Source of the DNA: Epiperipatus broadwayi
Lineage: Eukaryota; Onychophora; Udeonychophora; Euonychophora; Peripatidae
NCBI GenBank assembly: GCA_028023455.1
Contig: JAQFVV010006294.1
Span: 1,054,001-1,118,000 of the forward strand
Direction of reading: 5' to 3'
Length of the DNA stretch: 64,000 nt
In this document: piece after piece, positions 23,535 through 36,090 of the stretch
Layout: each line of letters begins with the position of its first letter
How positions within the stretch are numbered: the first letter of the stretch is position 1
The notes under the pieces: generated by a model
Seen by the model: the letters and a program-made list of their open reading frames with translations, nothing else
What the model was told of the DNA's origin: nothing
Databases searched by the model: none
Program-made: the position numbers and the translations under genes

Positions 23535-25440
23535 CAGACAAAAATTGTAGTAGATATTTTCTACATTCATTGAAATAAAAATAATAATAACTCTGATTTA
23601 AAATATTGTTTTATAAATTAAACTTTTAAAAGATCTGAATAAATATAAATATTGTATTATTATTATTCTGATTTTGAAATTTAAAAACAAGTATGGTATT
23701 TTTGAAATTTTTTTAATTAATTAAACAAAATTTCTATCTATTAGAAATCTCCTAAGTGAAAATATGCACATCACATTTCATACTTTGACAAAAATTTTAA
23801 GCTTGTTTTTAAAAGGGATTAGAGATAAAAATATGTTTTCAATCAACTATCTTAACGTATGATAAATACATACAATACAATACAATTTTAATAAAAAGTA
23901 GCTTTTGAATTTATATATAGTACTTTTATTTATTTATAATACGATGTTCGAGCACCAAAGTGAAAAACAATACAACAATTGACTTCAAAGCACCTCAGAT
24001 GATTCTATAAAATGACTGATAAAAGTATCAGCTGCAGTCTGGATAGTAGTTTTTGTAAGAGCTGGTCAGCTGCAAAGTCGGTTATTATATTTTGTTGCAG
24101 CTTGTTGAAGTTTGCAGTAGTTGGTTTTAGCTGACCATAGAGTTGACAGAATAGCTACCATGAACTCATGTAACTGAAAGCAGGACAGTAGATCCAGGAG
24201 CTGCTACTATTTTCCTTCACAGGAGTTTTGATTTATTTGAAGTTGAGTCACTTCTGAATTAATAGCCTGAACAAATGAGGACAAAATAGCTTGCTGACCT
24301 GAAGATAATCAAATCCTAGTCCAAATGGAACTAACTGCAGAACAACCCTACTTGGACTATACCGATGAGAAACCAGAAAACTTGCCAAGAAAAATCTTCC
24401 AGCTTGCCCAGGGAACCCCAGCTTGCTAAAGAAGTAATTATATATATATACTGACATATTTAAAGACAGAGAAGCACAGATAAATATATATATATATAGC
24501 TAGTGGTGACTAGAGTTATATATGACTTTTTATATCAATGAAAATTTAAATAATTCATTATAAAATGACCTTTTGAAAGTGATACATGAATTTGTCCTTT
24601 TCATGTTTATGGTGAGTGTATGGTAGAGCGGGACTGCCTGGATGCATTGCATTTTTGGCACTCCAGAGTATAGGCTCAGCACTATCCAGATCTAGATGAT
24701 TGAGCTCCTAGAGTAGTCCAGCAGTGTTTATAGGTCTTATGAATAGGTCACATGGATAAGCCCCTAAGACTCACAAGAGATGAGCAGGGCTGGCTTAGTG
24801 TCAAATATATTTTCTGGCTACTACTCATTATGGACAATCTCTAGATACAAGATGTAGTGCTTAAAAATGAGGTATTTTCTCTTGACATCATGGGCCATTG
24901 TGCACTGGTAGTCTATGCTTGGCTATCTACTTATCATGGCATGGGGAGCTGCAGTTTATGTATTCACTTTTCTATCTCACCTTGCCTACTTCATCAGCAT
25001 TAACTAATCAAGCAGAAAGACATTTTGAAATTTATATTTTTTTGATTCTATAAAACAATATTATCTTTTGTTTATTAAAATCAAAAGAGAGACATTTTAA
25101 AAGTGAAGCAAACAGGCAAATAATTTTGCCTGGATTTAAAAAAAATTTAAAAAGAAGTAAAGAATCGGTGATTGTATAATTTAAATCTAAAAACCCTGAT
25201 AATTAATCAATAAGTACTTGTCAAAAATTGATATTTTTTTTAAGAAAAAAAAAGAGAACTTGTAAACTGAAACTAATTTTAAATTATATCTATATTTTGT
25301 TTATACATATGTATATGTATGAAATTTATGCATATTTTCCAAAGAAATTAATTATGAAAATATATTATTGCTGTTAAGTTAAAATATGATGTAAATGTCA
25401 GCATGTGCACATACTCACATATAAAATTTAATCATTTTTT
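23535..25440. other. Unannotated; less AT-rich block at about 24000-25000
   Basis: The block from about 24000 to 25000 has clearly more G and C than its flanks and several CAGCTG-type words around 24030-24130. I found no protein, tRNA or known repeat in it. It may be an old retroelement or a regulatory region. Confidence 0.35.
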
Positions 25441-26698
25441 GGTAATACAGCATCTATTGAGCCACACCATCCGATTGTGCTGTTGCTAGTGAAAAACGAA
25501 TAGATATAACGTTACCAGGCTGTTTTTTTTTTTCAAATTTTCTTGATTTATGTTTTTAATTTTTGGATTGGTTTGAATTTTTTTACTTTTTTTTTTTTTT
25601 GTAACCGGTTTGATGTATATATTTTTCTTAAAAATCAAAAAATGTTTTTTTTTTTTTTTTGCTTTTAAAAATATTGTCTTTTTTTTAAAAAAAAAGAAGA
25701 AAAAAAAATATTATTTCTTTTTGTCCCGTCTCTTTTTTTTATTTTAAGAAACAACATTTTTTTTTGTTTTTTTTTTATAATCAAGTCTTTTTTGATGGTT
25801 TTTGAAGAAACTTTTTTTGGTTTGTTTTGTTTATCGAGAAACAAGGCTTTCTCAACAGACCTCTCTAAGACCTGTGGTCATATTCCTTATGGCGGCATTT
25901 TGACACCTTTCCAAGTCAGCTGTAATACGCTTCACTGTAAGCTGATCCCGTCTTCAAGAATCAATTAACCGTACTGTTTGGGAAAATGTGATTCCCAGCC
26001 AGCCCTCAAAACCCATCCCATAAGCGAATGGAACCCCTTCGTCGCCATTGATGTGTTGGACCTTTCATTCCAGATGTTTGACAACGCCTTAATTTCATTA
26101 AACCACCACAAAAGACAGTTTTTTTTTCTGGCTGTGTCAAATATTTTCTTTTTTGGGGTTGAAGGAAGGCCAGCGCATTTGCCTTCTGTAGCAGGTCAAT
26201 CTCAAAACTACAACGCCAAAAGTCATCGGCCATTAAACTTTTGTTTTGATCTCGAAAAAGTCTCGGAAAGTGCACGACTTGATCGTGATTTGCCGAATCG
26301 TGATTTACACTCCTCATTTCATCAATTCTGACCCCTGACAATGAAAGGAGGGGCGTTTGACAATTTGTTACAATTTTTACCAACTCACATCAATTACAAT
26401 ACGTTGAAGCAAAAAAAAAATCCGTTCAATAGACTTTTCATCTTTACAAGTACAGAAACCTTCATATCATATGCTGTACAATAGTCAAGAGTAATGTCTA
26501 GAGAGAGTGTTGTATACTCATCGCTAATAATTTTCAACATGCTAGAGATGTTGAGGTAAGGGTGCACTTCAACATCTTAGTGTTTGAACAGTTTACAGAC
26601 CATAAGATCTATGAGCAGCCTTGTAAACAGCATATTTATGTGCTTTAGCGTAGAAATAGTATCATCGAACGGTGTGGCTCAATAGACGCTGCATTACC
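25441..26698. mobile_element. TIR DNA transposon E1, non-autonomous, 1.26 kb
   Basis: The ends are inverted: left GGTAATACAGCATCTATTG.. and right reading back as GGTAATGCAGCGTCTATTG.., both continuing AGCCACACC, giving about 28 bp with two mismatches. CATTTTTT flanks both sides (25433-25440 and 26699-26706), an 8-bp target duplication. Inside, a T-run-rich left half is followed by a distinctly GC-richer part (25860-26400). The overlapping frames at 25978-26331 (+) and 26006-26383 (-) match nothing I know. An 8-bp duplication fits hAT or P-like families among others; the superfamily is unassigned. Confidence 0.85.
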
Positions 26699-27754
26699 CA
26701 TTTTTTAAATAATTAGTTTATGTTAATTGAATTGTTTTCATTGTATATTATAAAATGCATGTCTGTGTATGGATATATGTATGCATTTGTAGATACTTAT
26801 TAAGAAATATTGTAAATCAATGTAAAAACTAGTTGTGTATATAATTTTGTATAAACTTGTATTCAACTGTTAAAAATTGTATTGCATCATCTTTTGGTCA
26901 CATACAGTAAGAGCTTATTTTCTCTGAGCTAGATTTGAGCACAGGATGAATATATAAATGGGGAGGTATATTAGTGCTTTTGGGGCATTCAGTGATGATC
27001 AGTCATCATCATCCTGATTGGCACAAAAGAGAATACTCTTTAAACTCCATGCACTACATTTGATTTTAGTTTAGTCTTATTAGAAATTTAAGTTTATAGT
27101 TGCCAGTGCATTAATGGTACTTAAGTGGCCAGAGCATTGATGATTATCAGCATGTTTTAATATCCCAGCATTATTGTTTAGATTTTTCTGGTTATGTATT
27201 CTGATGGATTTATACTTAGTTTGTGCCTCCAAATTAATGGTTAAACAATTGTCCCAAGCTGGCAAAGGCTCCATAGTTAGCCTGGGCTACAGAAGACCTA
27301 TTTCAAATCCATTCACAAGATGGACTGTTGACTTTATTATATTTTATTGTAGATCATTCATGATGATGAATGATATTTTGAGTATTACTTATAATTACTT
27401 TTACTTTATAATACTGGTTGATGTTTGATTATGCCTTTAGTTGCTGAAATTATCTTGATCTCATGCTCTCTTTAAATATTATACTTCTTGTAAATTTTAT
27501 ATTAAATCATTTTATTTGAAATATTGTTGACTTGGGAATGATGATAATATTCCATCACCCCAGGTTCACCCCATCTTTTTGTTTTCCTACTATCCCATCC
27601 CGTTACAATATATAGTCCCAATAAGAAAAAAACTTGCTATTGATATTTTGTACATCTGAAGTGAATAAAAAATGTTTTGTAATTTTCTGTTGATTATCAT
27701 TATAATTTTATTAAGAAATCAATGGCTTAAGCAAGTATATTTGAAAAGATTCCA
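26699..27754. other. Unannotated stretch
   Basis: The sequence around 26880-27320 is less AT-rich and has a CAGTGATGATCAGTCATCATCATC cluster near 26990 that recalls the TGATCATCATC words in the 9.1-kb element LTR. No gene is recognised. Confidence 0.35.
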
Positions 27755-27764
27755 TTATAACTGG

Positions 27765-28718
27765 GATAATTACGATAGAATGACAGCCTGTTAAGCTAAT
27801 TGCGCAGACGCTGTGAGAATGTTATTAATAAATGAATACCTTCAAACAACCACATGATATAGTATTTGTGTAAGAATAAAAAGGAATCCTCTTACCCTTA
27901 CGACTCAAATGTTTATATATGAGCAAATCTAAAGTAGTTGTAACGAAGGCGTAACTACATAATAGTCACTTTAAATTACAATATATAATGTCTGTATGAA
28001 TGACACCGATGAAATTTTCTAGAATTTACTGAACGCCACTCTAAACGAAACTAAATCATATACATGGATAAGCATTTATTTTATAACATCTTGCGTGCGA
28101 TTATAATTACGATAGAATGACAGCCTGTTAAGCTAATTGCGCAGACGCTGTGAGAATGTTATTAATAAATGAATACCTTCGAACAACCACATGATATAGT
28201 ATTTGTGTAAGAGTAAAAAGGAATCCTCTTACCCTTACGACTCAAATGTTTATATATGAGCAAATCTAAAGTAGTTGTAACGAAGGCATAACTACATAAT
28301 AGTCACTTTAAATTACAATATATAATGTCTGTATGAATGACGCCGATGAAATTTTCTAAACGAAACTAAATCATATACATGGATAAGCATTTATTTTATA
28401 ACGTTTAGAGTGGCGTTCAGTAAATTCTAGAAAATTTCATCGGTGTCATTCATACAGACATTATATATTGTAATTTAAAGTGACTATTATGTAGTTACGC
28501 CTTCGTTACAACTACTTTAGATTTGCTCATATATAAACATTTGAGTCGTAAGGGTAAGAGGATTCCTTTTTACTCTTACACAAATACTATATCATGTGGT
28601 TGTTCGAAGGTATTCATTTATTAATAACATTCTCACAGCGTCTGCGCAATTAGCTTAACAGGCTGTCATTCTATCGTAATTATAATCGCACGCAAGACGT
28701 TATAAAATAAATGCTTAT
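27765..28718. repeat. Array of a 337-bp unit: two head-to-tail copies plus one inverted copy
   Basis: ATAATTACGATAGAATGACA starts at 27766 and again at 28103 (period 337). The third copy is the reverse complement. 28068-28361 and 28403-28718 form near-perfect inverted arms around a 41-base spacer. The second copy lacks 22 bases near 28357 that copies one and three have; the deletion is bounded by TCTA. TTATAACTGG flanks the whole array at 27755-27764 and 28715-28724, possibly a 10-bp target duplication. It has no coding content. It could be a MULE-like or foldback element, or a mobilised satellite. Confidence 0.85.
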
Positions 28719-28724
28719 AACTGG

Positions 28725-31187
28725 TATATTAAATGTACTTTTTATATATATATTTTGAGAATGACTAAAAATCCTAGATGGAAAGAAAAAAAAAACATTT
28801 GAAAATTTTTTGATTTAGTCAAGATGCAATTTCATTTTACAATTAAAAAAAAAAAAACAAATTAAGGAGGAAATACTTGAGATGTGTGAGAATATATGAA
28901 TAAAATCTCACTGAGAGATTTATTTAAATTTATTGGTAAAAAGGAAGGTTCTACAAATCTTTCTCTTTGTCCTACTCATTAAGCATTAGTACCTAATTGA
29001 ATATTTGTGAGCATAATTGAATTTAAGTCATAAATTTCTTAGCAGCTTGAAAAATAATCTGTGATATCTGCATTTCCATTATATTTTAAGTTTTTCATAT
29101 TTGAACTACTCATAACAAACTTTCCACACTTGAGATTTATTACATTCGTGGTTATAACAATAAAGGTGTTATGTAAAATCCAGCATACTGTATAAAAAAG
29201 TTGTTTGTTTATATGATTAGTTGGCTATAACATTCAGCATGTCAGAGGCATAATCTTATTAATTCTTCACTCTACTTTCATCTATTATTATTCCATTTAA
29301 ATATGCTTATATCCATGCAAACACATATTTCTATTCTCCTTGAAATATATTTGAATGTCATTAAATTTTTGATAGATTTTGAATTTAAAAAATGTAATCC
29401 GAACATATTGACATTTATTGTCCCTGAATATTATTAGTATAATAGCTGACACATTATTATGATTTAGTCAAAGGGGACTTGAACTCAGTCTTCTTTTATC
29501 GATTATGCTTCTGGCTTAAAGAATTTATTGAATGTAATTATTTTAAAAATTAAAAAAATACTATTCTATGATTTTTTTTTTTTACCTAATCCTTTTGATC
29601 AATAATTAATTGTAGAAGTTTATTTTATTTTATGGAAATAATTCTGAGTAGTGGGTGTGTGCATATATATTATTTTTTACTTATTGTAAGTAATTTATAT
29701 TAAATATTATTAAACATGATTTTATTTATTAAGTATTTGTCACGTCTTATTTATTTGATATCATTGATTCATGAACCTCTATTGGTTAGTTATATAGCAG
29801 TATCAGAATGTGTGTGGTAGTGTAAAGATTGGATGGGTTCAAACTTGGTTCTAGAGCCATTTTATGTAAATCCTTTGATGAGGGATATCTATCCTATACT
29901 ATGTTGTTAGCTAGTTGAAATGAATAAAATTGTTTGCACAATAAGTTGTTAAATTATTCCTGAAAGTCTTCTCTCTTAATAGTTAACTTTTAGATAAATG
30001 CTGGCTTTGGGTTGGTATTTTTAGATCTAGTGTCACTGAGGATTGCCAAAGCATGAAATTGGTCTGAGGATTGGGGTTAATTTCTAGATAGAGATTTTTA
30101 AATGCTTTCTTTTGTGGCATTTATTAATAAAGATTGTTAGAGCTATTAGCATCACTAATTATTTTTTATTTACAAGCTTGTAAAATTGAGTTATGTGATG
30201 TATGACTTTGTTTTATTTACTATTACTTTAAAAGTATTTAAAAGGGAATGTGAAGAAAATACCATGGATCAATCCAATGAATTAAACTATCTATTAACTT
30301 TAAATTAATTGAGTGGGACCAAAAAATAGCCATAACCAGTAACCATATTTATGAATCAGCTCAAGTCTGATAAAGTTTCTAGCCTGTGAAGATTATAGAC
30401 ATTCTATAATGAATAATTTTTTTGAGATGAAATCCACTAAGATTCTGTATGTTACAAAGTATACTAAGAATAGTTTAATCCTAATTGCAATAATTTCACA
30501 CAAGACTTTTTAGGATGTACATATCAAAGATCTGGATTTTGAACACTTTTCTTTCTGACACTCATAGTATACATTATTATATACAGTTTGTTTCATCATA
30601 CAGAGAAAATTGTAATTGCTGTTAGTGTAAATACTATTGAGGAATTAGTACCAGTGAAATTTAATTCAGAAATCCAAACCTTGAATTTAATGGAATAGGT
30701 ATATCTATTGTTCCTTCAGAATTTCTCTGTGATCAAATAATGACATCTCTTCTGAATCCCTGAATATACAAAGGCTTAGCAGAAAAGAAAAAGCACTTTT
30801 TGTATATATATAAAAAATTATCAGCAAGCTAGAAGAATCAGAGTTTACAAAAAATATCTTGACCAGTATAATCCAAAACACACATGCTAAAATGCCCTTT
30901 GTTATTATCAAAACTACTAAGAACTGCCCAAATCAATCATCTGTAAGAACATAGATATAGAAATTTTATAATTTACATAAAGAACATTAAAGTCATTTAA
31001 TGCTAGAAGTTTAAGACTTAAAAAGTGGTAATCAAAAATCTTAGTTATAAAGTAGATGTAATTAAACACATTACATTAATATATGCACATATCATTAGAC
31101 ACAAACTCAAATAGCAACACATACACACATTTGTGCACACAGATGCATGTATTTAGACACGTATGGATACATGCATATTCTAGAGGT
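28725..31187. other. Unannotated AT-rich stretch
   Basis: No gene is recognised. A tRNA-like T-arm word (GAGTTCAAGTCCCC on the minus strand, about 29471-29485) is noted separately. The remainder is AT-rich. Confidence 0.5.
29466..29520 (-). repeat. Possible tRNA-derived SINE fragment
   Basis: On the minus strand AGCATAATCGATAA is followed about 15 bases later by GAGTTCAAGTCCCCTTTGA. These resemble an A-box and a B-box/T-arm (GTTCAANNC), but the spacing is too short for a tRNA. A tRNA-related SINE with an internal deletion is possible; chance is not excluded. Confidence 0.25.
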
Positions 31188-33035
31188 ATTAACAGTGGAT
31201 ATTTTTAATCTCCAGAAATATTCCAATGAATTTAAATTAGAACTTGCAAATGACTTTAAAATATTGAATAATTTTGAAGATGGTTCAGACTTAACTGAGA
31301 TCAATAAGAAGATAGCAATCATTTTATTGAGAACTGCACAAAGATAAATAGTACAGAAAAGCAAAAATTCACTAGCAAATTTACCAACTGAGATAAACCA
31401 ACATATGAAGAAAACAAGGAAAATTAAAATGTTTTAAAATGATCTATTAAAAAGAATTAAATATCTAGGAATTTTGTAAAATAGTACAAAAAGAGCTAAT
31501 AATAATATAATTATGAATTAGCAAAGAAATCTGTAAAAGAGAATAATTTCAGAAGTATAAAACAATATTTTGGTATTGGAATGAAAGTTATTTCAGCTAT
31601 ATGAAGAAATATTAAACTATTACTAAAAAGAGAATAATATATGTATGGAAAAGTTTTATAAAGAAATGTATAGCAATAAAAAAGGCAAAATAAGTATTAT
31701 AATTACTGTAAATTCTGAAATCCCAAACGTTTTACATAACAAAGTGAGGTATGTAATATAATCTACAAAGCAGGGGAAAACACACGAAATGATGAAACTT
31801 TTATTGATATCATAAAAAAAAAAAAACAGCAAATGAAGAAATAAATAAAAATATTGTCAAAGTAACATACTAAAAATATCTTAAAGATATACCAAGTAAG
31901 TGAAAAATGCAATAATAATACTGAAATTTAAGAGAAGTGATAAATAAGATATTAAAAATTATAGACCTTTGATCTTATATAATGAGCTTGAAAATAGCTC
32001 TTAACAAGCTTTTCAGAATATATATAAAATCTTTATTAAGAAAATTACAACTCATCTCTAGTGTACTTTGAATTCAAACCAACCACAAGAACAAGCTGAA
32101 TTTAAAAATGGTTTTAGCATAGTGGATCACATCCAAGTAATGAGAGAAATTATAAAAAAAAACAATTAATGGGAATTGCTATTATGTTTTGGATTTGTAG
32201 ATTATGAAAAGGCATTTGATTCTACAAGCATTTCTACGGTGATTAAAGCATTGGATCATTAAGATTTATTGACCTGAAATATTGACATTCTAAATAATAT
32301 TTATCAAAATGCAATAGCAATAATTAGATTACATAATGATACCAAGATAAATAACATTAAGAAAAATATACAGCAGATATTTCTATATCTCTAAAGTTTT
32401 TTTACAAGAAATATTTTGTGAATTAAAATGGGAAGCTATAAAAATAAAAATTGCTTATGAGATTATTTAAATCATCTAGATTTTGCAGATGATGTAGTTA
32501 TGACAAATAATGCTTATAAGTTTCAGGAAATATTGAAAAAGTGATCAGATGAAAGAAAAAAATTCAACTAAAAATAAATACTAAAAAAACAATAGTGTTC
32601 AATGATTTTTTTCGGAAGACAATAAAGATTAATAATTATGCATTAAAATAAATGCATAACTACAAGTACTTTGATCAGATATTTAATACAGAAGGAAATG
32701 TAATGAATGAAATTAATTCATAGAACTAAAATTGGATGGAGTGCTTTTGGTAGAAATAATATTAAAATGAAATATGTGTATTTGAAAAAAAAAGTTCTTA
32801 AAAATAAATGTGTTTTGCTAGTTCTTATTTATGGATCTCCGATTTAGACACTACTTTAGATTATTCATTGATATATGAAGAAATATATTTTGGAAGTATT
32901 AAAAAAGGATTGCTTGAGGAGAGAACAAATAGTTATCATTAAAGCATTATTGAAAAAATTGAAATGAAGTTAGAATATACATGTAGTTGGAAGAGATTAT
33001 AGTAGATAGACAGTTTGTGTCTTAAACTGTGTATT
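31188..33035 (+). mobile_element. LINE copy A, 5'-truncated and heavily decayed
   Basis: It aligns along its length with copies B and D. It begins near the segment encoding NEFKLELAN and ends in the shared CTTAAACTG C-terminal stretch. It retains VDYEKAFDS (about 32200-32220, RT motif A) and FADD (about 32481-32493, catalytic box), but is full of stops and frameshifts. A 46-base insertion at 31975-32020 splits a conserved RT segment. It is probably the oldest of the four copies. Confidence 0.8.
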
Positions 33036-34017
33036 AAAAAACCACGTTTGATGTACAAAGTTTTTCTTTTAAATAAATGGGTTTTTACTTCAAAACAAGG
33101 CTTATTGATGCAGCCAATTTTAAAATTATTCATAGAGAAATTGAGACCATGATATTTGCCTTTAAAAAATATTTCTTTAGATCTCTAATATCATATGAAC
33201 ATTTTTGAAAGTAAAATCAATTTTTTTTTAATTTAACTTTTTTTGTATATAGTTTAAAATTTAATTTCTAAACAATTATGGCCAAATTTAGAATAGAAGA
33301 ACCATGCAAATTCAAATAAGAAAATAAATAGGGGTTTCTCTGAGTTAAGTAGTTATTTAATCACTACCACATAAAATGTATAAAATATAGAAGTGAAGGG
33401 AGCCGTTTTTGGTCCCTAAGTCTCTTGCATCTGATGCTTTCCAAGTTTTTGTTTAACACCTGTACTGTGCAACCTGGAAAATGAAACACTTTTTTTTCAG
33501 CTCTTATCCATATTTTTTTATATTTTCTGCTCTATTAATATCTCATAGTAAATTTAAAGCTACTTCTGAACTTTTATTATCAACTATAAACAATGCAGCC
33601 TTGCAAAGCAAGCAGTTGCTTGCAGACAGTTGTCGCGATTTGCTTCCCGGCCGATGCTTTGACATATGGAGAAAAAAACTATAAACAAAGCATTCCCATA
33701 AATCCAAGCAATATAAAGCTAAAGACTGTCAAAACTAAATAATATTATCTGGAAACGTTTCCATGTAAATGCTTAAAATTAACAATCTCTTTTAATTGTA
33801 TAAGAAATGTTTTAATGTACGCCTTGGTGTAAAATTTCTTAAAATCTGAGGAATGTCTTGTTTTGGTTTAAAGATTATTTGTGCTAAAAATGGAGAAATT
33901 AAGCTCCCATAATTCTTAGTATGAATTTTCTTAGGCTGATTATAAAAGCTTGATTTGTCTTTGTTGTATAATTCATTTTTAAAATAAAATATTTTAAAAA
34001 ATGTTTTTTTTTTAATG
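33036..34017. other. Unannotated stretch
   Basis: A small less AT-rich patch lies at 33400-33660. It contains a 67-codon frame (33481-33684) ending CRDLLPGRCFDIWRKKL, with a hydrophobic start resembling a signal peptide. It matches no family I know and has no splice context that would make it a convincing exon. Confidence 0.35.
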
Positions 34018-34172
34018 CTTTTATGTAAATAGCCCACTAAAAAGTAAAAAACAAAGTTATAACCCATTTCATAAAATATTTGAGGCTTTTTTTATTTTTA
34101 TGATATATTTGAGCTTCAAATGCTTTTATGAAATGGATTACTTTATTTTTTAGTGGGCTATTTACATAAAAG
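34018..34172. mobile_element. Foldback element F3, 155 bp
   Basis: CTTTTATGTAAATAGCCCAC at the left faces GTGGGCTATTTACATAAAAG at the right, and the inner CCATTTCATAAAA faces TTTTATGAAATGG. Only a few loop bases lie near 34095. It is a compact imperfect palindrome with no coding content. It would form a long RNA hairpin if transcribed. Confidence 0.8.
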
Positions 34173-34714
34173 TATAGTTATAAATAAAACATATAATTTC
34201 AATTTAAATAAAATAATTTTCTTAAAGAATCCTTTTTTATTGTTTCTTCTTTCCACAAGAATGCCTGCTGTCAATGATTTTGACAGTTATATTCATTTTG
34301 AATTTGTATATGAAAAAATATATATATCTCTAACCTTGTTTTACACATTTACTTTTTTTTTTACAAAATATTTATGAAATATTAATTATTTCAGAAGAAT
34401 AATTCAGATTTTATTAGGAAATATTTACTTTTAATTAATTTAAATAAATTAATATTATTTCAAATCAGGAATCACATTTTTTAAATTAAAATTTCAAACA
34501 TTTGGATATCCTGACAGAAACACAGACAGGACAAGTTAATATAAAAGCATTTTAAAATAGAGTATCATCATTGATCAAAGTGGCTGAGCAGTCTATATTT
34601 GTCAGTGAAACACTTTTGTAAGCACCACTAACTTCTTACTTGTAAATTCCTTTTTCTCCATGTGGATTGTTTTTAGAATCAACTATTATTCAAAGCAATT
34701 TTATGTAAATATCC

Positions 34715-35245
34715 TTTAGGGTGGAAGAAATGAAGTTAAAATAAGAGTAGCATTGACAAATGAGGCATTTACTAAGAGAAAGAAAATATTTAGTGGATCT
34801 GTGAAGAGAGAATTAAGAAAAAGATCAATTAAATGCTACATGTGGTGTGTACTATAGTATGGTTATGAAACATGGACAATGAGTAATAAAATTGGAATCC
34901 TTTGAGATGTGGACATAGAGAATAGAAAAAAATCTGGTGAATGAATAAAATAACATGAAGTTTTAAAAAGAGTAAATGAAAAGAGATTGATAGAGGAAGT
35001 CAGAAACTAAATTGAGCATGTATTAATAAGAAAGTATAGTTTAACGAAAGCTGTTTTCAGAAGGAATGGTAAGCAGGAGCAAGGACAGAAAAGATTGACA
35101 TTGTTGGATATGAAATGGGAAGTTACATAGAATTGAAAAACTGAAATATGAAGAGAATGGAATGGAAAATGGGTGAATTGATGATGTGAGTACTCTATGA
35201 ACCTATCCATGGGATAGAATACTATTGATGATTCATCAGGAATGT
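34715..35245 (+). mobile_element. Fragment of a second LINE family, RT C-terminal region
   Basis: Plus-strand frames carry GRNEVKIRVALTNEAFTKRK, YGYETWTMSNK, and EVLKRVNEKRLIEEV, then a Leu/Lys-rich tail. This is the C-terminal pattern of a widespread invertebrate LINE polymerase (EIKxRIxxAKEAFxKRK..LYGxETWTL..EVLxRVxEKRSLL). It differs from copies A-D, which have NHKIKLGWSAFGRNN instead. Several stops interrupt it; the 5' part is missing. Confidence 0.7.
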
Positions 35246-36090
35246 ATTAGATGAATGGGTCATTTATTTTTAAAGAATGATGCAGTTCCAAGGAGGCATC
35301 TGCATTTCTCAACAATTCCATGGATTGCTCATTCAATGTATGTACTGTATAGTTTTTTTTTAAAAAAAAATTGCTGTCAACTTATTTCACTCTAAAATAA
35401 TAATCGCTAAAACTGCCAATTGATAACTCTCTACTTTATCTGGTAAAACACTACACCTACCACAAGATTTTAATTAATATCTTAATGTATTTTTATTCCT
35501 TATTTTGTTTAAAAATAATTCAAAATTAAAATCAATGAAGGATTATCAGAATGTAGCTAGTACAAATATTTAGTACAGTAAACTTCAATAATAATTTTAA
35601 CTTGCAGTCATACTGTATTTGAAATCACTAATAGAAAAGAAGAAAATGAAAACACTTTAATTTTAGGGAAATTATTTTATTAAAATAACATTATTTACTT
35701 GCACATTTAAAGAGTGATTAATACACCCTACGTTTCACATGTAATAATTTCCATATATGTATCTGTGCGAGTAAAATTTAATATTATATAAACATTACAT
35801 CAATTGTTTAAAACAACGATCGAATCAGAAAAAAAGATACTCCTTTTTGTGAAAATAACAGATCGATAAGTCGTATTAAAAAGGAAACTTATTTATTGGA
35901 TACTTTTTATTTCTTTTGAGAGAATCTACAAACGTATGTGCCGATAAACTATCTAAAAAAATTATATTTTAATTAGCATATTCTATTTACTGATATGCCC
36001 ATGTTTGTAAGACGTTAGAAAAAGAACAATAAAAATGGATTGAACCACTAAACATCACGTGATCATCATTTCTCATGCTTGCTCAATCTG
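35246..36090. other. Unannotated AT-rich stretch
   Basis: Nothing is recognised. The part near 35800-36010 has more CG dinucleotides (CGATCG, CGATAAGTCG) than usual here, without an open frame. Confidence 0.45.

Noticed and set aside
25978-26383. Overlapping 117- and 125-codon frames on opposite strands in E1 as host genes
   Set aside because: They lie wholly inside a TIR element with a target duplication and show no recognisable domain. Opposite-strand overlap is common by chance in less AT-rich DNA.
29466-29520. Functional tRNA gene on the minus strand
   Set aside because: Only T-arm-like and A-box-like words are present, about 15 bases apart. No acceptor stem or anticodon arm can be formed.
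33481-33684. 67-codon frame with a signal-peptide-like start
   Set aside because: It is short, has no family match and no cleavage or cysteine pattern to support a secreted peptide, and there is no promoter or splice evidence.
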